Origin: Eukaryota sp. TZLM1-RC
Taxonomy: Eukaryota; Metamonada: BaSk clade
DNA: 64,000 nt
Direction of reading: 5' to 3'
Assembly: GCA_040285825.1 (NCBI GenBank)
Contig: JAUPSS010000014.1
Location: 324,321-388,320 of the forward strand
Shown here: piece by piece, positions 41,114 through 50,749 of the stretch
Position numbering within the stretch: the first letter of the stretch is position 1
Layout: each line of letters begins with the position of its first letter
The notes under the pieces: model-generated
Databases searched by the model: none
What the model saw: the letters and a program-made list of their open reading frames with translations, nothing else
What the model was told of the DNA's origin: nothing
Program-made: the position numbers and the translations under genes

Positions 41114-42895
41114 TTATTTGGATCCGCAACAAAATGCATTACTCAAATCAACAACTCCTTGGCCTTTGAGTAAAGCTATAACCAAGCCGTCAACTACCAT
41201 ATCATCAACTATAGAAGAATCCCATTCCAAAACAACTTCATTTTCTTCTCTTCTTAACAAAACATTATTGACTCTGTACTGATCATCTGGTAAAATCTCC
41301 ACTTCCAATGGAAAACATCTTAACAATTCTCCCAAATCAACATCCGGTAATGGTAACCTCATAGTTTGTAATAACGAAACCTGTTCGTATACAGATTCTT
41401 GAACCAAGTCTTCCTCGGCAACGATAGAGTAATCCAAGTCTTGTTGTAGCAACACTCCATCAATCCTTCCACCTCTAGCAGCAGTTTCAGCTAGAGAACC
41501 ACGAACCAAGGCCACAGGGTCATGTTTGAATCTGAGTGACAAAGTTTTGGTATTCTTTGGATTATAAATTTGCATTCCAATTTTACCAAACTGTCGGTGT
41601 AAATCATTCTTAAATCTGGCCATCTCAGTAGCTTCGCCATGAACCAAAACCACGTGTCTTGGGTTCGTTTCAGAGAGAAATTCCTTTGTTTGGGAGGAAT
41701 CAGAATGTGCGGAGAATGATATATTAGAAATGACTTCTATATTACGATCCACTTTCCTACCGTCCAACAATTGTACCTGTAATGGGTCTTTTTGCAGTTG
41801 TTTTGCCATGGTACCTTCTACTGAGTAACCTGGTATTATCACCATGCTTTTAGCATCAGTACACCATCGGTCAAAAAGCTCACGTGATGTTCCTGACTGA
41901 AGCATACCAGGGGAAGCCATAACTACACATGGTTTAGAATCATCAAAACCAACAGATTCTCTCAAATATTTAATATGTTTGAAAACAAAAGGGTTTCGGA
42001 TATCAAATTCCCTTTGAATTTCGCTATTCATTGAGCTAATGGAAGACCTGAATAGTGGCATACATCGTTGTGCTAGTGAAGATGCATAGTATATAGGAAA
42101 TTGTTGAAGTTCAGGATGTTGATCCCAAAACTCGTCAAGAATTAATAACAATTCTTGAGCTCTTCCTAAAGCAAATACTGGTATCAAACATCTTCCTCCA
42201 CGTTTCACAGTCTTTGCAATGTTCCCCGTGAACTGAGCTTCCCTTTCTTCACGAGGTCTGTGTGTGGTGATACCATAAGTAGATTCACATATAACAACAT
42301 CAGGTTGAATTTGGGGGATCTCGGCAGCACATAAATGACGATCTTCGTGCCGGGAAAAATCGCCAGTGTAAAGGATTCGGACTCCGGCTATCTCAATCAT
42401 CCACATACAGGCCCCCAGTACATGCCCGGCATTGTAACACCAGAAACGAATCCCGTTGAGTTCACTAACTTGATGGTACTGTACAGCTTTTACCCTCTTG
42501 AGTGAGGTTTCAAGGTCTCGTTCTGTGAATAGAGGGGTTTCAGTGGCTTGGCGAAGGAAGTCAGACATGAGCATACGGAAGACAGAACGAGTGGGGTACG
42601 TCATGTAGACTGGTCCTGTGTAGCTTGTTTGTGTGCAAAAGTAAGGGACGGCTCCTATATGGTCTAAATGAAAATGTGATATGAGGACAGCGTCAATTGT
42701 AGAAGGATCTATTGCATCAAAAAAGGGTAATTGTTCTTCACCAGTTTCACCTGGGTGAATACCACAGTCAAGCATGACTGTGCGACCTTGATAAGAGACA
42801 ATAATACATGAACGACCAACTTCGCTACCTGCACCAAGAGGAGTAATACGTACAAATTCAGAAGCAAGACGTTTTTCAGGATCAGTTTGTGACAT
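41114..42895 (-). CDS. CPSF3: CPSF73/Ysh1, mRNA 3'-end processing endonuclease
   Basis: A 593-residue metallo-beta-lactamase/beta-CASP nuclease that cuts pre-mRNA before polyadenylation in the nuclear cleavage and polyadenylation complex. The signature zinc motif HFHLDH is at residues 74-79; GHVLGACMW (about 160-168) and YTGDFSRHEDRHL (about 180) supply further metal ligands. The beta-CASP part includes VFALGRAQELLLILDEFW, then FSAHSDSSQT and VVLVHGEATEM near 420-445, giving the B and C histidine motifs. DFSRHEDRHL and PFYYASSLA-type context (IYYASSLAQRCM) point to CPSF73 over Integrator 11, though INTS11 is the main alternative. The C-terminal dimerisation region is shorter than in human CPSF73 (684 residues). 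ATG at 42895; no introns. All catalytic residues I can check are present. Confidence 0.92.
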   Translation of the reverse strand: MSQTDPEKRLASEFVRITPLGAGSEVGRSCIIVSYQGRTVMLDCGIHPGETGEEQLPFFDAIDPSTIDAVLISHFHLDHIGAVPYFCTQTSYTGPVYMTYPTRSVFRMLMSDFLRQATETPLFTERDLETSLKRVKAVQYHQVSELNGIRFWCYNAGHVLGACMWMIEIAGVRILYTGDFSRHEDRHLCAAEIPQIQPDVVICESTYGITTHRPREEREAQFTGNIAKTVKRGGRCLIPVFALGRAQELLLILDEFWDQHPELQQFPIYYASSLAQRCMPLFRSSISSMNSEIQREFDIRNPFVFKHIKYLRESVGFDDSKPCVVMASPGMLQSGTSRELFDRWCTDAKSMVIIPGYSVEGTMAKQLQKDPLQVQLLDGRKVDRNIEVISNISFSAHSDSSQTKEFLSETNPRHVVLVHGEATEMARFKNDLHRQFGKIGMQIYNPKNTKTLSLRFKHDPVALVRGSLAETAARGGRIDGVLLQQDLDYSIVAEEDLVQESVYEQVSLLQTMRLPLPDVDLGELLRCFPLEVEILPDDQYRVNNVLLRREENEVVLEWDSSIVDDMVVDGLVIALLKGQGVVDLSNAFCCGSK

Positions 42896-43310
42896 TGATT
42901 AAAAGGACAAAGCTGTCAAAATGTTTAGTTGGAGGAATTTGATAAATGAGGGCTTTGCTATAAATTTCACTTATCATGCATTCCCTTGTGAAATTCGCTC
43001 CTGTTTTCAACTTTCTCAGTGTCTACTCACAGGATGTAAGAGACATGTAGCATCATTTGACAATAGGCTATCTCACTTAAATAAACCTACTGCTTTCACA
43101 GAACAAAGCCTCGCGACTTAATGTATCTAAGTGGATCTACCAAATGCTACTAAGGTATTTGTAGATCGGTCTCAAAACTGTTTCAAAAAAATCAAAAATA
43201 AAATAAAAAATCAAAATAAAATATCAGTTTTTCAAAAGTTTTTGTTTCTGTATGCTCAGGTTCCCCACTCATGTCCTCAACAGAGCTTCTGGGCAAATGT
43301 ATCTTTCCGG
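42896..43310. other. Intergenic between Fanzor2-like gene end and CPSF73 start
   Basis: A-rich around 43185-43235. No coding frame accepted. Because Fanzor and TnpB guide RNAs are known to come from the element 3' end, this is the place to look for a guide RNA of the Fanzor2-like gene; nothing in the sequence proves one. It must also hold the CPSF73 promoter. Confidence 0.35.
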
Positions 43311-45275
43311 TCACAATTCCGCTTTCTTCTTAATTGGAATATTTTTTGCAGCGGAAATATCTCTGTCATATACTATTTGACACTCAGTACAAATACGCAT
43401 CTGCCATGAGTCTGCTTGAATATTCTCGGCCTCGCAACAACAGGAAAGTTTGCTTGTATTAAATTCACTGGTTGACAAGTGCTTCACATCCTTTTGATAA
43501 CACAACCATTTTTTGAAAGCCCTTGCTGATCCGTATCGATTGACTTTTCGGCAATGAGAAGGGAAATTAGCAGAACCCACAGCAAGATAGAGTTTATCAG
43601 GATGTCCAGCCAGCCTTTGAAATTTGTTGAGACTCTCTCTTTTCGTCTGCGGTTATCAAATTCTATTATTGTCCATTTCTGGTGATTACTTTCCAAATAC
43701 ACTTTCCTCCTGACCAAATTCCAATGGTTCAAATATTGGTTGAAATTTTGAACGGAATATTGGTTGGGAGAGTGTTTACTGGGTGAAGGTTGAATTCTAG
43801 ATGGGTTTTTTATCTCAATAAACATTTATTTATTAAAAAAAGGTGAAGGTTTTGCCATGTATCTTCTCCCAGTTGGACAAGGGATAACTCCACATTGATT
43901 ATCATTTAAGAAATAACCACATAATCTTGATTGTCCCAGATCAACGCCAATAAGGGACCTTTCAGGTAAAATTTCGACTGTATGTCTACGTCTTCGACGG
44001 GGCATTTTTTAGTGCCCTTCAACTGTGTTTCTCTGGGTTTTTTTTGGCATCAGGGTCACTTTTCATTTCTTTTTTCAATCTTCGTTTCTTTTTCGGTGGT
44101 TCATCCAGCTCATTTGTGTTTTCTGAGTCATTATTTTTACCTTCAAAGGTCAAAAGCAGTTCATTACCATTAGTTTTCAATACAATTTTTTTAAATCTAT
44201 TTTTCAAATTTTTTCTGTTGATATTGAATTTTTGGTAAGGACATTGTTTGAATATTCGTTTCAGACATGTATTTTTGATAAACTTTGTTTTGAAAGATGA
44301 TCCTTCAATAAATGGAAATATTTTCACAGATTGGAAAACATGTGAAGGTACCTCATGAAATTTAGAGCCTTTATGCGAAGCTAAAGGTATTATCCTAAAT
44401 TTCTTCCAGCAATGCATATAGGAAAAGAAAGTGAGTAAATATTGTGAAATTTTATGATTAAAGAGAAAAAGCTCACCAATTTCCTTTGATGAAAAGGTGA
44501 TTTTATCATGTTAGGACAGTAGGGAGGCAGTGGTAGGAAATCTTTGAAGGAGATTAAAGATAAACTTACTTGCATTTAATAAAAAGCAACTTTCTCTTGA
44601 ATTATTCAGATTGAAATTGATGTAGTGTTCGAGAACAGAATCAACAACTACTTCTACGGGTTGGGCTATGGGTTCATCTGGCAAAATAGAGATAAGATAA
44701 TTGGCACAGACATTCGTTTTATTTAGGGCTATACAATGAGCACGATTAAAGTGTTTTGTCCAGGATTGACAAATTTTAGGTAAACTTGTCTTCACGTCAG
44801 AGGCCAATTGACGAGCACGCACGACAAGCAAGGTAAGGAGAAAGCCCTTTTCTATTAATAAAATTACATTTCTGAGACTGCAGCCAAGCATTGAGAAAAA
44901 GATTGAAAGAATTTCTATAAGGCACTAAATAATTTTTTTATGAAGAAACAAGAAACCTATCTTGTGGGCATTCAGGAAGAAATCCACTGTTAAAGATATG
45001 GAGTAATTGGCTTTGGCCTTTAGAGGTGCATGGCTTTGGAAAAGAACCAGTGGTGATGACGGTCATAAACAGATACCATACATCTTGTTCCACTAAAGCT
45101 CTAGATGCAACGGAAAATTTAAAAGAAAAGATTGAAGCAATAAAGAAGCTTCATGACAAGCCTCGGTGACCAAAGGAAGGTCAGTCCGAATTTGTTGCAC
45201 CGCTGCAAGGGTCAGCAGCGAGTTAAGTGCACAAGACCGAGTGAATACACGTGAAACAGAGTGGGTGTTTGTCAT
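43311..45275 (-). pseudogene. Fanzor2-like RNA-guided nuclease gene F4, probably spliced, slightly broken
   Basis: From the C terminus: YDRDISAAKNI (about 43365-43335) is RuvC-III with its Asp; STSEFNTSKLSCCC and RICTEC form a CxC/CxxC zinc ribbon and include the glutamate of the TSEFNTS motif; AVGSANF lies near 43570. SLIGVDLGQSRLCGYF (about 43950-43905) is RuvC-I with its Asp. KTNGNELLLTFEG near 44180 fits the Fanzor beta-domain pattern, followed by a basic, nuclear-signal-like PPKKKRRLKKE. Upstream, helix-rich exons run to the ATG at 45275. Candidate introns: GTAAGT start at about 44564, 28 nt; one near 44035, 46 nt. Damage: an inserted 60-bp tract bringing an in-frame TAA (43826-43828) and a frame change in an AGAG tract near 43640. 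The N-terminal exons could instead be a separate host gene. Confidence 0.65.
43782..43851. repeat. 60-bp insertion bounded by 10-bp direct repeats inside F4
   Basis: GGTGAAGGTT occurs at 43782-43791 and again at 43842-43851. The Fanzor-like frame on both sides is the same, and the extra 60 bases add an in-frame stop. This has the look of a small insertion with target-site duplication. Confidence 0.55.
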
Positions 45276-45584
45276 GTAGTGAGAATAAACAGCTCATCTA
45301 TCAAATTTTACACTTGTCACCCCATTTTCGACTTCTTGTTGCCTGTTCTGGGAGGTTTTTAACCCTTAACTTGGTTTTGGGAGGTTTTCACTATTCCCAC
45401 ACTTTCCCCTCACTTCATAAATTAGGTTCTTATTTCCCTCACTCAACTTCTTTTTCGAGCTTTAGGACTCCCCTGTAATCTTTCAACTTCTTTCTATTAC
45501 TCCCTCAGTTCATGCCCCACTACTGACCCTCCACAAACTGTAACTTATGCTGCTCTACCACCGACGCCTCAACCGGTACAGTCC

Positions 45585-45842
45585 ATGTACACACCTCCTG
45601 CTCCTCGCTCATCCGGTAATCATACCAGGAAAACTGTCCATGAAAGCTCTGATTGGAAGTTAAACAAAACTGTTAGTCATTCATCAAACAAAAACGCTTC
45701 TGTCCCTAGCGTTTCACTTGGTTTGAAGCTTTCTAATGGCATCTCGAAGGAAAATGTTAACATTGAGCTAAACGAACGAGAGCTGGAAGCCCTTTTCAAT
45801 ACTGTTGAAGATATCTCTGTTCATTTAGACAATCTGTATTAA
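45585..45842 (+). CDS. Small hypothetical protein, possibly second exon
   Basis: The frame from the ATG at 45585 gives 85 residues, with a serine/asparagine-rich first half and an acidic helical end (NIELNERELEALFNTVEDI). The same frame is open upstream to about 45509, right after a pyrimidine-rich CCCTCAG, with proline-rich sequence (ALPPTPQPVQS). A 34-nt candidate intron (45475-45508, GTAATC...CTCAG) would join it in frame to an upstream open stretch, but that stretch has no ATG. The C-terminal helix looks like a short dimer or binding motif. A poly(A)-type AATAAATAG follows near 45860. Family not recognised. Confidence 0.45.
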   Translation: MYTPPAPRSSGNHTRKTVHESSDWKLNKTVSHSSNKNASVPSVSLGLKLSNGISKENVNIELNERELEALFNTVEDISVHLDNLY

Positions 45843-46159
45843 AATAAGTTATTTTGTAAATAAATAGTTGATGTTTTTGTTGTTTATTTGAACATTATTG
45901 GCACGTTATTATGCTAAGAAGCTCCTGAACTGTGTGTTCTAGGTTTGCTGTGTTTTATGTCTACACCATGATTGTCTTGAACAATTCTATTGAACAATTT
46001 CTATAAGAATAAAAGATAACAATTCAACTGCAACATGATAATAATGAAATAAAACAATGTATTGCACAGTAAGAACACCAAACTTTATTCTGTAGATACC
46101 AAATACATCATGACTAGCATCTAGACTGATTGAGTAGCAGTTTCGTTCATTCAATCTAG
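45843..46159. other. Intergenic, no feature seen
   Basis: AT-rich sequence; the last part may be unrecognisable 5' sequence of the next Fanzor relic. Confidence 0.35.
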
Positions 46160-47370
46160 AATGGTCTTGAAACGATATGAGGTAGCTGAAAAGAAATCAA
46201 AGAAGAAGACAAATCGATGACCATGATCTCGAATCTTCTCAATTTCAAGATATGAACCTTGCTGCTGCTGATCCAGGGAAATCTGATCTACTCTATTTTT
46301 CTGCAAATTTAGCTACTGGAATGACTTATTCAAAAAGGCTTGAGAGAGATAAATATGTTCATTTCAAATACACTCAAAATCAACGAAGAGTCGAAAAGTT
46401 CCAAATTCAACAGAATAAGAAACAGCATACGGAATGACACTCTTATCACATTAAGTAAATTTACTGATAAAGTGATTGATCTATCCAATTATGAACTATC
46501 AGAAGAGCAACAACAAAGAATGGCTTTAAGCAGTATAATTAATCGAATGATTGAAAGAACAATTAGTTTATTAACATGAAAAGTACTTCAAGAAATCAAT
46601 ATTCCCCACAAAATTGAACACTCATAAAACCTGGGTAATAACAATCAAGCGACTAATTCTGTAGCAGAATGGGAAGCAATTTTATTCCAATTCCCTTCAC
46701 AAAACTGAAGATTTGAGAGAGTTATAGAACAGAAACATTTACGAATAACATCATTGCTGAGGTCTAGCATCAAAAACATCAAAAATATTTAGGAAAGTAA
46801 GATGATGGGCTGAGATTAATCGCACAAGATCTGAGGCGAAGATGATTCAGAGATTTAAATCAGTAATTGGTGATCCCAGCCAAGTAGTTATTGGAATCGG
46901 AGACTGGGAACAACGAAAACACAAGAAATTCAAAGAACCTACCAAAAGAAAAGGACTGAGAATTTTATTTAGAAAGGATAGTTATAGGGTCTTTTGAATT
47001 GATCAGTTTTGAACCAGGTGTTGTTGTTTCAACAGTAAAAAGCAGAGAAAACAGTTGAAACATTCCGATGGTGCAGAAATCCTAGGCCATGGAAGAGACA
47101 TGAGATGTCTATTCGTCACGGGCTTACCATGTGTAAATCATGCGAAAGTTTGTGGAATAGAGATCGAAATGCTTCGCTGATTACGTTGGCAGTAATGGAA
47201 GCACATGTAAAAGGTGGAGATAGTCTGGAATACCTACAAAGAGCCAAGGTTGATGAATGTTCAAAGAAAATGGTATCAAGGACAAAATCGTCCACTTCTC
47301 AAAAACTCAGTCCCTCTAAATTGGTGCAAAAAGGACACTTATTTCATTGTTATAGACATCATCTGTAAGA
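46160..47370 (+). pseudogene. Fanzor relic F5 (Fanzor1-like)
   Basis: Pieces in order: a basic RNQRRRQ segment, then AAADPGKSDLLYF at 46261-46299 (RuvC-I, Asp codon at 46270), LERDKYVHFKYTQNQRR, LITLSKFTDKVIDLSNYEL (next frame), VVIGIGDWEQRKHKKFKEPT (about 46887-46946), LRILFRKDSYR, then IDQF where Fanzors have DEF, with a stop beside it. RNPRPWKRHE, HGLTMCKSCESLWNRDRNAS (about 47103-47177) give a half zinc ribbon and RuvC-III with its Asp; LAVMEAHVKGGDSLEYLQRAK is the usual tail. At least three frame changes and several stops break it. The tail ends at a TAA two bases before the ATG at 47371, as in relic F1. Confidence 0.8.
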
Positions 47371-48363
47371 ATGGAATATGGACTCAAAGGGCTTCAGAGG
47401 TCCTCTACAAACATGCCATTAGAACTTACCCCTCCTTCTGCTCTTTTTAAAGAAGATGAACTTCCGGGTTTACTTAATGTAGCCCGGCAACATCTTGCAG
47501 CATTTGTCATTCAACGATCCTACCGTGCATACCGCTCTATGAAACTTCTTCAATCTTATTGTTCAGATCCTGCTAGCTATCCTCACTTCATGCGTTGTGT
47601 TAAAACCCTTCAGCGAGCAGTGCGATCCCATCTTCAACGAAAGATTATTTCAAACTCTATTTCTTCTATTCCTTGTCACCAACATACTTCTAGTCCCAAG
47701 TATCTGCCAGAAGATGAATTTATGAATGAATATTGTATGATGTTTAGTGAATCACAGAATAAAGCACATTCTCCTCCACCGTCCCCAGAGGTGGCTCCCT
47801 CTTCTTTTCCCATTGAAGATTTCATGGATGATTATGTCCAGGAAAATTCACAGTTAGAGTTTGGAGAGGACAGTTCTAACCCCAGCCCTAACCCTAACCC
47901 TAACCTTTGTTTAACAGACGATGATCCTGAAACAATCGATGATGCAAACCTTATAAGTAAGGAAGCTATTAGTGATAGTCCTAATGTACCTCCACCAGAT
48001 GATGAAAAGCTTCTTTTTGACTCTTACATCATTATAGATCACGATGACGAATCACCTCATTCACCTCCCATTTCTTTATCAGTCCATGACTTTTGTCCCC
48101 CTTCAGAACATTCTTCTCCTTGTACAACTCCCCCAGAACCAGTAAAGAAGACCTTTCCCACTCCCCCGTTATCACCTGAGAATTGTCAATTCCAAGTCCA
48201 CTCTGATGTTCAAATAGAAGCCTTATCGCCAAGAACCCCGACAGGCTCTGTGTCGGGTGAAGAAGCTTTGAATGAGGAGAATAGGCCAAGGGAAGTTGCT
48301 GAAGTAGAGGATGTGCAGAATAAACGACGGGGTTGGTTCTTCTTTAGGTGTTGTTGTGGATAG
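47371..48363 (+). CDS. IQ-motif protein with cysteine-rich C terminus
   Basis: A 330-residue protein. Residues about 42-95 hold an IQ motif (VIQRSYRAYRSMK) and a second, weaker one (LQRAVRSHLQRK), helices that bind calmodulin or related light chains. The rest is acidic, proline/serine-rich and probably disordered. A run encoding SPNPNPN derives from three CCCTAA units at 47886-47903. The last residues are RGWFFFRCCCG: aromatic and cysteine-rich, suggesting lipid modification (palmitate, or prenylation of a CCXX-like end), hence membrane attachment; this is inference. The first ATG lies 2 bases after the stop of Fanzor relic F5, and a second in-frame ATG at 47413 could be the original start. 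No known orthologue recognised. Confidence 0.65.
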   Translation: MEYGLKGLQRSSTNMPLELTPPSALFKEDELPGLLNVARQHLAAFVIQRSYRAYRSMKLLQSYCSDPASYPHFMRCVKTLQRAVRSHLQRKIISNSISSIPCHQHTSSPKYLPEDEFMNEYCMMFSESQNKAHSPPPSPEVAPSSFPIEDFMDDYVQENSQLEFGEDSSNPSPNPNPNLCLTDDDPETIDDANLISKEAISDSPNVPPPDDEKLLFDSYIIIDHDDESPHSPPISLSVHDFCPPSEHSSPCTTPPEPVKKTFPTPPLSPENCQFQVHSDVQIEALSPRTPTGSVSGEEALNEENRPREVAEVEDVQNKRRGWFFFRCCCG

Positions 48364-48580
48364 TTTGGATTTGTTTTTTTTTCTTTTAGATTTTGTACAT
48401 TAGATTAGGTTGTCTTTGTGTAATTAATTACCCCTATGGTTTTGTAAATTATATCCTTCTCGATGTTTACAATATCATTTACTGTCTTGGCACTTTGAAC
48501 ACCTATGTGAATGATTCAATCAACGGAAATTTACTCCAATTTCAAATTGGGAATTTCAAAAAAATTCTTGCAGAATTTCG
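48364..48580. promoter_or_regulatory. Short intergenic region upstream of uridine kinase
   Basis: 217 bp between the stop of the IQ-motif gene and the uridine kinase ATG, on the same strand. It must hold the 3' end of one gene and the promoter of the next. No defined element recognised. Confidence 0.3.
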
Positions 48581-49426
48581 ATGACATCCGTTCCAAACTT
48601 TTCACCTATTTATGGACTTGCCAGAAAGGCCTCACTATGTGAAGAAGTTTTGAACAGGATGCCATCTGCCCGTCCTGCCCCGACCATCATTGCTATTGGT
48701 ATTTCTATACCGTTTTAACTAACTTTAGCTGGTGGTACGGCCAGTGGGAAAACTACTCTCTGTCGCAAGATTGTTGATATGCTTGGTCTCGAAAAGTCCC
48801 GAGTTGCCATCATTTCTCAAGACAGTTTCTACAAGGTCTTGTCTGAAGAAGAAAGAAATCTCCTCAAGCAAGGACTCTACAACTTTGATTCCCCAGACGC
48901 TTTTGACAAGCCTCTATTTATAGACACTCTGGCTCGCCTTCGTGAGGGAAAGGCAGCTGATATTCCCACTTATGATTACACCACAAGTTCCCGTGCTCCT
49001 CAAGTGACTCGAGTCGAACTTGTTGAATGTGTCCTCGTGGAAGGAATCTTAACCCTAGCACCAGAATATGTACATCTCTATGACATGAAACTTTTTGTGG
49101 ACACTGATAGTGATGTCAGATTAGCACGAAGAATTCGTCGTGATACTGCTGAAAGGGGAAGATCTGTGGAATCTGTATTGACCCAGTACATTACCCACGT
49201 GAAGCCCTCTTATGATCAGTACGTCAAACCCTGCAAAAGGCATGCAGACCTAGTCATTCCTTGGGGTGCTGAGAACAAGGTTGCAGTAAAATTGATTACT
49301 CGCCAGATACAGCATGTCCTAAATGCAGGTTCTCTTTCTAGAACTGTTCCTGAAAGGGCTGCATCTCGTTCTAGTCACTCTTCAGTCAGTGATGATCCAG
49401 TAGATATTGCTGGAGAATTCTTTTAG
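48581..49426 (+). CDS. UCK: Uridine/cytidine kinase, two exons
   Basis: Exons 48581-48698 and 48729-49426, split by a 30-nt intron, give 271 residues. The enzyme phosphorylates uridine and cytidine in pyrimidine salvage. Joining the exons creates the P-loop GGTASGKTT (residues 41-49), which the intron interrupts just upstream. QDSFYKVL, YNFDSPDAFD, IPTYDYTTSSR (nucleoside-binding region), VLVEGILTL, MKLFVDTDSDVRLARRIRRD (lid region) and QYITHVKPSYDQYV all match human UCK1/2 order and spacing; length is also similar (about 260-280). ATG at 48581 gives a 23-residue N-terminal extension, common in the family. The larger uracil phosphoribosyltransferase fusion (UCKL1) is excluded by length. Confidence 0.95.
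48699..48728 (+). other. 30-nt spliceosomal intron of uridine kinase
   Basis: Begins GTATTT and ends TTTAG, with TTAACTAAC just upstream of the 3' end (CTAAC branch site). Its removal restores the uridine kinase P-loop exactly, so it is well supported by protein homology. Confidence 0.93.
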
Positions 49427-50286
49427 TGTTTAGTCTTTTTATCTAAGTTGTTGTTGATAAACTACAACTCCATCCTCAGTTTTGGCAATTAATCTGCAGA
49501 CGTTTTTGGGATTTTTCTCTCTATTTTGATTGCCGTTAGCATTTTTCTTGTGAATAAAATATCCTTAATTTTTTGGTTTTTTATCTATTTGAGTTGGAAT
49601 TCGATAATTGCTACTGCGAAAGTTGAAAACTTAAACTTAAAAACACAGAATTATAACTCTTCCAAGTTAATACTGTTACTATGGGGAAATCTTTAGGGGT
49701 TAAAATGTCTTTGGATTGGTTTTGATCAACATCAATAACAGAGCCAATTATAAGAAGATTACTATAAAATATTGATGAAGATTTTTATTTCGGGTGGTAT
49801 TATGTACTTATTCTGTTTATTTATTAAAAATAGACTGTATCGGTCATTCCTCAAAGATAAACAACCACCAAAGTACCATCAAGCATCAAGGTGTACGATT
49901 GGTTGTGTCCAAAAGCCATATATATAAGTTACAAATGCTAAAACAATGGTAAAGAAACAATTTGAAATATATAATACCAAATTTATAACGTTGAAAGTGG
50001 GTTTATCCTTGCTTGAGAAGAACAAGGCTGTCTTTTTCACTGTTCTGTTTCAACTGTTTGATGGAAAAATAGTGATGTTTGAGGAACAATAACGAATTAC
50101 TCTTTGTAAACACTACAAACATCTACAAACATTATGTTCATTCATAAATTATGGTTGTTGAATTCAAAAGCACAGTCAAAATTTTCACAGGTTTTTTTCA
50201 TAATGTTTATTTATTAACCAACTTATATATCAGCATATAAATAATTCATCTCTCCCAAAACAAAACAACTAAATACAACTCTCTCA
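49427..50286. other. Intergenic before the 5S array, no feature seen
   Basis: AT-rich, no coding frame over 60 codons and no repeat recognised. It separates the last protein gene from the 5S rRNA array. Confidence 0.45.
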
Positions 50287-50389
50287 AGTGTTCTATTGAA
50301 CCAAATTATATAAAGCAGTTGAGTGTTTCAAATTAGAATTATGTTTTGTATTTAATAATGTTTACATTCGCAACTGATACTTTACAAAT

Positions 50390-50508
50390 GGATGCGGCCA
50401 TACTTGGTCTATAGTACCGGATCCCATTCCGAATTCCGAAGTTAAGGGGCCACAGCCCTGGTTAGTAGTTGGGTGGGAGACCACCAGCGAACACTGGGTG
50501 CTGCATCC
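50390..50508 (+). rRNA. 5S rRNA, unit 1 (array edge)
   Basis: 119-base gene starting GGATGCGG and ending GCTGCATCC, TTTT downstream. Most diverged unit (CAGCCCTGGTTAG, ATAGTACC), as expected at an array edge; may be inactive. Confidence 0.85.
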
Positions 50509-50749
50509 TTTTAACTTTTGTTTGGATTATTATTTCATTATTGAAATTTCCTTGATCTTTTCAAGATCGCATTTGTGTGATTTATGGTCTTAACATTTTT
50601 TGAAAACAAAACATCTCTTCGAATTTTGAAAAAATCAATTAAAACCAGTGTTTTATTGAATTAAATTGCATCAAACAGTTGATAATTTCAAATTAGAATT
50701 ATGTTTTGTATTTAATAATGTTTACATTCGCAACTGGTACTTTACAATT

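Noticed and set aside
45251-45474. Upstream exon for the small gene at 45585
   Set aside because: The 34-nt intron is plausible and the frame fits, but the open stretch starts with GTG and has no ATG, so I left it out of the gene coordinates.
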